DNA of 16,709 bases from an uncultured Collinsella sp. (GTDB taxonomy: Bacteria; Actinomycetota; Coriobacteriia; Coriobacteriales; Coriobacteriaceae): the NCBI GenBank assembly GCA_958407085.1, contig CATYHY010000017.1, positions 1-16,709 of the forward strand, in the 5' to 3' direction. Position numbers and translations under genes: made by a program. The stretch's first letter is position 1. Each line of letters begins with the position of its first letter. The notes beneath the pieces were generated by a model that had not been told where the DNA came from, did not search any database, and saw nothing but the letters and a program-made list of their open reading frames with translations. Of this stretch, positions 13,533 to 16,709 are shown one piece after another.

Positions 13533-14960
13533 TTAGGCCTCGACGGTATCCAGGTCAAAGCCAAAGTAGCGGACCGCGTTGTTGTAGCTGATGTCGCGCA
13601 CGATGGCTCCCAGCAGCTCCATGTCGGCCGGATACTTGCCCTGCTCGACCCACTCGCCGATCACGCCGCACAGCACGCGACGGAAGTACTCGTGACGCGG
13701 GTAGGACAGGAAGGAGCGGGAATCGGTAAGCATGCCCACAAAGTTGCCCAGCACGCCCTCGTTAGCCAGAGCCGTGAGCTGCTCGCGCATACCGACCTCG
13801 TTGTCGTTGAACCACCAGGCGGAACCGTTCTGGATCTTGCCTGCGGTCGGAGCCTCCTGGAAGCAGCCCATCACGGTATCGATCATGGTGTTGTCGATGG
13901 GGTTCAGGCTGTACAGAATGGTCTTGGGCAGACCCGTGGACTCCTGGATGGAGTTGAGGAAATCGGCCAGCTGGTCGGACGGCGTGTAGTTTGAGATGCA
14001 ATCGTAGCCGGTGTCGGGACCGAGTTTGGCGAACATAGCGCGGTTGTTGTCACGCTTGCAGCCAAAGTGCAGCTGCATGGCCCAGCCAAGGCGGACATAC
14101 TCGCCGGCGACGAACTGCATAAAGGCCGTCTTGTACTTGAGGACCTCGTCCTCGGTAAGCGGCTCGGCGGCAAGGCCCTTGGCAAAGATGGCCTCGATCT
14201 CGTCAGCGGTGGCCGGAACGTACATAACGTAGTCGAGTGCGTGGTCGGAAGCGCGGCAGCCCAGCTCGTGGGCGACATCGTAGCGCTTGGAGATGGCGGC
14301 CTTCATGCCCTCGAAGTCGCTGACCTCGACGCCGGCAACCTCGGAAAGGCGCTTGCAGTAGTCGGCGAACTCCTGGCCACGCTCGATACGCAGCGCGGCA
14401 TCGGGGCGCATGGCGGGAACGACCTGAACGTCAAAACTGTCGTCGGCGGCAATCTTCTTGTGCCACTCAAAGCTGTCGGCGGGGTCGTCGGTAGTGCAGA
14501 TCATGCGGACGTTGGACTGCTTGATCAGGTTACGGCAGGTAAAGCTGGCCTCAGCGAGCTTGGCGTTGGCAAGGTCCCAGACCTCCTGAGCGGTTTTGCC
14601 GTTAAGGACGCCCTCGTAGCCAAAGTAACGCTTAAGCTCCAGGTGGCTCCACTCAAAGACGGGGTTGCCCACACAACGGCCCAGGGTCTCGGCCCACTTC
14701 TGGAACTTCTCACGAGCAGGGGCATCGCCGGTAATGAAGCGCTCGTCAACGCCGTTTGCACGCATCAGGCGCCACTTGTAGTGGTCACCGCCCAGCCAAA
14801 CCTCGGTGATGTTCTCAAAACGCTTGTCGTCCCAGATCTCCTTGGGAGAAATGTGGCAGTGGTAGTCGACGATAGGCATGCCCTCGGCAAAGTTGTGGAA
14901 CAGCTCCTCGCCGGTCTTGGTGCTCAGCAGGAAATCCTGATCGTCCATGAAGTTTTTCAT
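13533..14960 (-). CDS. uxaC: Uronate isomerase
   Basis: A 475-residue UxaC of the amidohydrolase superfamily, which converts D-galacturonate to D-tagaturonate (and D-glucuronate to D-fructuronate). The N-terminal metal motif is VDYHCHISPKEI with H34 and H36. The uronate-isomerase stretches CTTDDPADSFEWH and WWFNDN are present, and the length matches E. coli UxaC (about 470). I chose the ATG at 14960, with AAAGGGG about seven bases upstream. The frame stays open to 15104, but that part crosses the operators and promoter. It is the first gene of the uxaCBA operon, with a predicted leader of about 60 bases and paired LacI-type operators. No uxuA/uxuB set for the glucuronate branch is in the window. 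Confidence 0.97.
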   Translation of the reverse strand: MKNFMDDQDFLLSTKTGEELFHNFAEGMPIVDYHCHISPKEIWDDKRFENITEVWLGGDHYKWRLMRANGVDERFITGDAPAREKFQKWAETLGRCVGNPVFEWSHLELKRYFGYEGVLNGKTAQEVWDLANAKLAEASFTCRNLIKQSNVRMICTTDDPADSFEWHKKIAADDSFDVQVVPAMRPDAALRIERGQEFADYCKRLSEVAGVEVSDFEGMKAAISKRYDVAHELGCRASDHALDYVMYVPATADEIEAIFAKGLAAEPLTEDEVLKYKTAFMQFVAGEYVRLGWAMQLHFGCKRDNNRAMFAKLGPDTGYDCISNYTPSDQLADFLNSIQESTGLPKTILYSLNPIDNTMIDTVMGCFQEAPTAGKIQNGSAWWFNDNEVGMREQLTALANEGVLGNFVGMLTDSRSFLSYPRHEYFRRVLCGVIGEWVEQGKYPADMELLGAIVRDISYNNAVRYFGFDLDTVEA

Positions 14961-15013
14961 CAAACAACCCCTTTGTTGGCGGAGCGGGCGCACGATGCGC
15001 TCGTTATCCTTTA

Positions 15014-15027
15014 GGTGAACGTTCACT
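15014..15027. promoter_or_regulatory. LacI-type operator, uxaC proximal site
   Basis: GGTGAACGTTCACT contains the perfect 12-bp palindrome GTGAACGTTCAC. It directly abuts the candidate -10 and would cover the transcription start of uxaCBA. Confidence 0.8.
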
Positions 15028-15057
15028 ATACTAATCCATTGCACCTCAAAAGGTGAA
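15028..15057 (-). promoter_or_regulatory. Candidate promoter of uxaCBA
   Basis: On the minus strand TTCACC (15052-15057, within the distal operator) is followed after 18 bp by TAGTAT (15028-15033), then immediately by the proximal operator. The hexamers are imperfect. The shared layout with the symporter and GH105 promoters is the main support. Confidence 0.5.
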
Positions 15058-15065
15058 CGTTCACC
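15052..15065. promoter_or_regulatory. LacI-type operator, uxaC distal site
   Basis: GGTGAACGTTCACC is a perfect 14-bp palindrome with a central CG and the best copy in the window. It starts 38 bp from the proximal copy and overlaps the candidate -35. Confidence 0.85.
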
Positions 15066-15080
15066 TAACCACCACGGGGT

Positions 15081-15107
15081 GAACGGTAGATTTTGCCCGT
15101 TCAACGG
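15081..15107. promoter_or_regulatory. 21-bp-phased CCGTT upstream element of uxaC
   Basis: On the minus strand CCGTT occurs at two positions exactly 21 bp apart (plus-strand GAACGG at 15081 and CAACGG at 15102) around GGCAAAATCTA, starting 29 bp upstream of the distal operator. The nearer unit sits in GGTGAACGGTAG (15078-15089), which resembles half an operator, so a weak third operator is an alternative reading. Confidence 0.45.
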
Positions 15108-15196
15108 TTGCTGGGGATGTGACTTGCATGTATTGCGGACTGGTTGGCGTCCCCGAACACCGAACTTGAGCGCTTTTGCTCAGGTGGGTCATGTCC

Positions 15197-15395
15197 CGAC
15201 GTACATTTTTGGGAGTATTCAGCATTGGAGCGCGCCGTGCGCCATCCTCAGCGTCCTATTTGGAACGCAGATAGCGCCCGATCGGCATAAAAAGTGCCCC
15301 CGATGGCAAATTACGCCATCGGGGGCACTTAAAACAGTCGTTCTGCACCTCATTCAGGGCATGCCAATGCTGAATACTCCCAAAAATGCACGTCG
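15197..15395. repeat. 32-bp inverted repeat flanking the LacI-gene terminator
   Basis: Arms at 15197-15228 and 15364-15395 are 32-bp inverted copies with one mismatch (15203/15389). The shared core includes TTTTTGGGAGTATTCAGCAT. The 135-bp interior holds a perfect 16-bp terminator hairpin. No transposase or recombinase gene lies in or next to it. It could be a small non-autonomous or REP-like repeat, a long RNA fold after the LacI gene, or an invertible segment. Confidence 0.85.
15288..15330. terminator. Intrinsic terminator after the LacI-family gene
   Basis: AAGTGCCCCCGATGGC (15292-15307) and its exact complement (15315-15330) form a 16-bp stem around a 7-base loop. On the minus strand it ends in five Ts (15289-15293), and on the plus strand in TTAAAA. 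It best terminates minus-strand transcripts from the LacI gene, about 90 bp after its stop. Confidence 0.88.
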
Positions 15396-15420
15396 CAAGA
15401 GGGGGTACCTGCTCAATCGG

Positions 15421-16500
15421 CTAAATACCCGCAAGTTCGCAGTAGCGGTCGACATTGCTGGCAAATACCATCTCGACAGCACCCTTCTGGACGGGCACCG
15501 TCGGGGTCCTTCCCCACAGCAGATAATCGCCCAGCGTCTTAGCGCCGCGATACGCCAGGCTCGTCGGGTCCTTATAGACAATATTGGTAAAGATGCCACG
15601 ACGCAAGGCCAAGGCGCTCTCGGGGAACAGGTCGTTGCCGATTACCATGACCTTGCCGGCCTTGCCGCTCGAAACAAGCGCGTCGGCAACCACTTCGGAA
15701 CCAACGGCAAAAACGCTACAGATAAGTTCGGGGGCGTCCGGCGCACTCAAGCGCTTTTCGAGCTCATGCTCGAGTTGTTTGACTTGCGCATGGGCACCTG
15801 CAAGATCCTCAACCTGCCATGGAATATCACGTTCGCGCAGGTAATTGTGGAAGGCGCGGGCGGTTAGATAGTGCGAATCGGTATATGGGTCGCCTGTCAA
15901 AAGGAGCACGCGGGCGTCGGCCCCAGAAGCATGGACCAGGTTTGCCGCCTGCTCGGCCATAAGGCTGCCTGCCGTCGAATAATCGGCCAAGCTCGCACCC
16001 AAACGATTCAAATGCGGACGGTCGCCGTCGACAAGCTCAATCGTCACGCCCGCCTCGGCGATCTGCCCCAAAAGCTCAGTCGCACGATCGTCGCCCGGCG
16101 CATAGGCGAGCAAGCCATCAATCTTCTCGCCCACCTGCAGACGCTCGTCGATTTGCTCGAGTGCATCAGCGTAGCCGCCCACGCCAAATTCAACGCGCTC
16201 AACCGTAATGCCCCGGTCGATGACCTCCTGTTCAAAGCGATTGCAGCCTTCCCACAGGTAACGGAAAAAGTACGCTCCCTCGCGCGATGCGCGGGGCAGG
16301 CAAAACACCAGATTGATATCCTTGCGGCGCAGGCTTGAGGCACTTGTGTTGCGGTGATAGCCCATGGCCTCGGCCTTAGCGTTCACCTTGGCGCGCACGG
16401 ATTCGCTCACGCCGGCCTTTCCCGTCAGAGCCTTGTGCACGGTATTGATGGAAACGCCAAGCTCGGCGGCTATGTCCTTCATGGTTACGCGAGCGCTCAT
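15421..16500 (-). CDS. LacI-family transcriptional regulator, likely of the pectin/galacturonate genes
   Basis: A 359-residue LacI/GalR-type repressor. The N-terminal helix-turn-helix reads VTMKDIAAELGVSINTVHKA (5-24), followed by the hinge region MGYHRNTSASSLRR (46-59). A periplasmic-binding-protein-like sensor domain runs from about 62 to the end (DINLVFCLPRA to the C-terminus). It is the only regulator in the window and lies just upstream of uxaC. The three GGTGAACGTTCACC-type operator pairs are its natural candidate targets, with galacturonate or a downstream metabolite as inducer; both points are inference. The ATG at 16500 has GGAG seven bases upstream. No copy of the operator lies before its own start, so simple autoregulation through that site is not indicated. 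Confidence 0.93.
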   Translation of the reverse strand: MSARVTMKDIAAELGVSINTVHKALTGKAGVSESVRAKVNAKAEAMGYHRNTSASSLRRKDINLVFCLPRASREGAYFFRYLWEGCNRFEQEVIDRGITVERVEFGVGGYADALEQIDERLQVGEKIDGLLAYAPGDDRATELLGQIAEAGVTIELVDGDRPHLNRLGASLADYSTAGSLMAEQAANLVHASGADARVLLLTGDPYTDSHYLTARAFHNYLRERDIPWQVEDLAGAHAQVKQLEHELEKRLSAPDAPELICSVFAVGSEVVADALVSSGKAGKVMVIGNDLFPESALALRRGIFTNIVYKDPTSLAYRGAKTLGDYLLWGRTPTVPVQKGAVEMVFASNVDRYCELAGI

Positions 16501-16595
16501 GCGGTTACTCCGTTATAGATAAGTTGCCAATTAATAGTCCAGTTAACGATACCCCAAAAATACTCTTCGACTCGCCGTGCTCTCCCTCAAATGCA

Positions 16596-16631
16596 CAAAG
16601 CGCCCCGCGAACGGATGCCCGCGGAGCGCTT
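16596..16631 (-). terminator. Probable terminator of the partial gene at the right edge
   Basis: On the minus strand AAGCGCTCCGCG and CGCGGGGCGCTT pair over 12 positions with one U-G wobble around a 10-base loop. Only a short T-run (CTTTG) follows. It begins 13 bp after the partial gene's stop and precedes the LacI gene. Confidence 0.65.
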
Positions 16632-16644
16632 GGATGTCCGGACC

Positions 16645-16709
16645 TTATTTGATACCGCGGCCCAAGTCTTCGGCGATTTTGTCCACGCCCTTAAGTGCGG
16701 CGCACGTCT
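16645..16709 (-). CDS. C-terminal end of an unrecognised protein (cut by window edge)
   Basis: The last 20 codons and TAA stop of a minus-strand gene enter from the right edge, ending in TCAALKGVDKIAEDLGRGIK. It is supported by a plausible amphipathic, lysine-rich C-terminus and by a hairpin terminator 13 bp after the stop. The stretch is too short to assign a family. Its terminator suggests it is not co-transcribed with the LacI gene. Confidence 0.5.
   Translation of the reverse strand, partial: TCAALKGVDKIAEDLGRGIK

Larger units (their letters stand above)
14961..15420. other. Regulatory intergenic region between the LacI gene and uxaC
   Basis: This 460-bp stretch holds no supported gene. 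Going away from uxaC it contains a leader of about 60 bases, two operators with a candidate promoter (15014-15065), the phased CCGTT element (15081-15107), about 90 bp in which I see nothing firm (15108-15196), and a 32-bp inverted repeat around the LacI-gene terminator (15197-15395). Confidence 0.8.

Noticed and set aside
14067..15014. Plus-strand open frame of 315 codons opposite uxaC
   Set aside because: It is antisense to uxaC and runs into the uxaC proximal operator; no domain is recognisable.
14961..15104. N-terminal extension of the uxaC open frame up to 15104
   Set aside because: It crosses both operators and the candidate promoter; the ATG at 14960 has a good ribosome site and gives the family's normal length.
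1..16709. CRISPR array, tRNA or rRNA genes, insertion sequence
   Set aside because: No spaced direct-repeat array, tRNA-like cloverleaf, conserved rRNA sequence or transposase was seen on either strand.

Overview
The window is a pectin / D-galacturonate catabolism locus from a high-GC bacterium. The codon use, the gene set (uxaCBA, a GPH-type symporter, GH28, GH105, CE8) and the adjacent LacI-type regulator fit a gut anaerobe of the Coriobacteriia, with a Collinsella-like genome as my best guess. That assignment comes from overall character, not from a marker gene. Every gene I can support lies on the minus strand, so transcription runs from high to low coordinates. The long plus-strand ORFs are antisense shadows.

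Layout in the direction of transcription. The last 20 codons of an unrecognised gene and a hairpin sit at 16596-16709. Next come a LacI-family regulator (15421-16500), a perfect 16-bp terminator nested inside a 32-bp inverted repeat (15197-15395), and the operon uxaC-uxaB-uxaA (14960 to 10362), closed by a strong terminator. A GPH-family symporter (8393-9952) follows and has its own terminator. Then come a GH28 polygalacturonase (6682-8277, followed by a terminator), a CE8 pectin methylesterase fused to an alpha/beta hydrolase (4382-6547), an SGNH esterase (3644-4312), a GH105 unsaturated-uronyl hydrolase (2298-3536), a TIM-barrel sugar isomerase/epimerase (1391-2296) and a GltD-like flavoprotein oxidoreductase (70-1287).

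How the genes work together (inference). The symporter brings in galacturonate or short galacturonides. CE8, the fused alpha/beta hydrolase and the SGNH enzyme would remove methyl and acetyl esters. GH28 and GH105 would release galacturonate and unsaturated uronate. UxaC, UxaB and UxaA would take galacturonate through tagaturonate and altronate to 2-keto-3-deoxygluconate (KDG). No KDG kinase or KDPG aldolase is visible. None of the hydrolases shows a signal peptide, so the cassette appears to act inside the cell.

Regulation. The most striking non-coding signal is a LacI-type palindrome, GGTGAACGTTCACC and close variants. It occurs as pairs 38-41 bp apart before exactly three genes: uxaC, the symporter and GH105. 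In each case the upstream copy overlaps the candidate -35 and the downstream copy follows the candidate -10. About 27-29 bp further upstream all three promoters also carry a second element, two CCGTT units exactly 21 bp apart around an A-rich centre.
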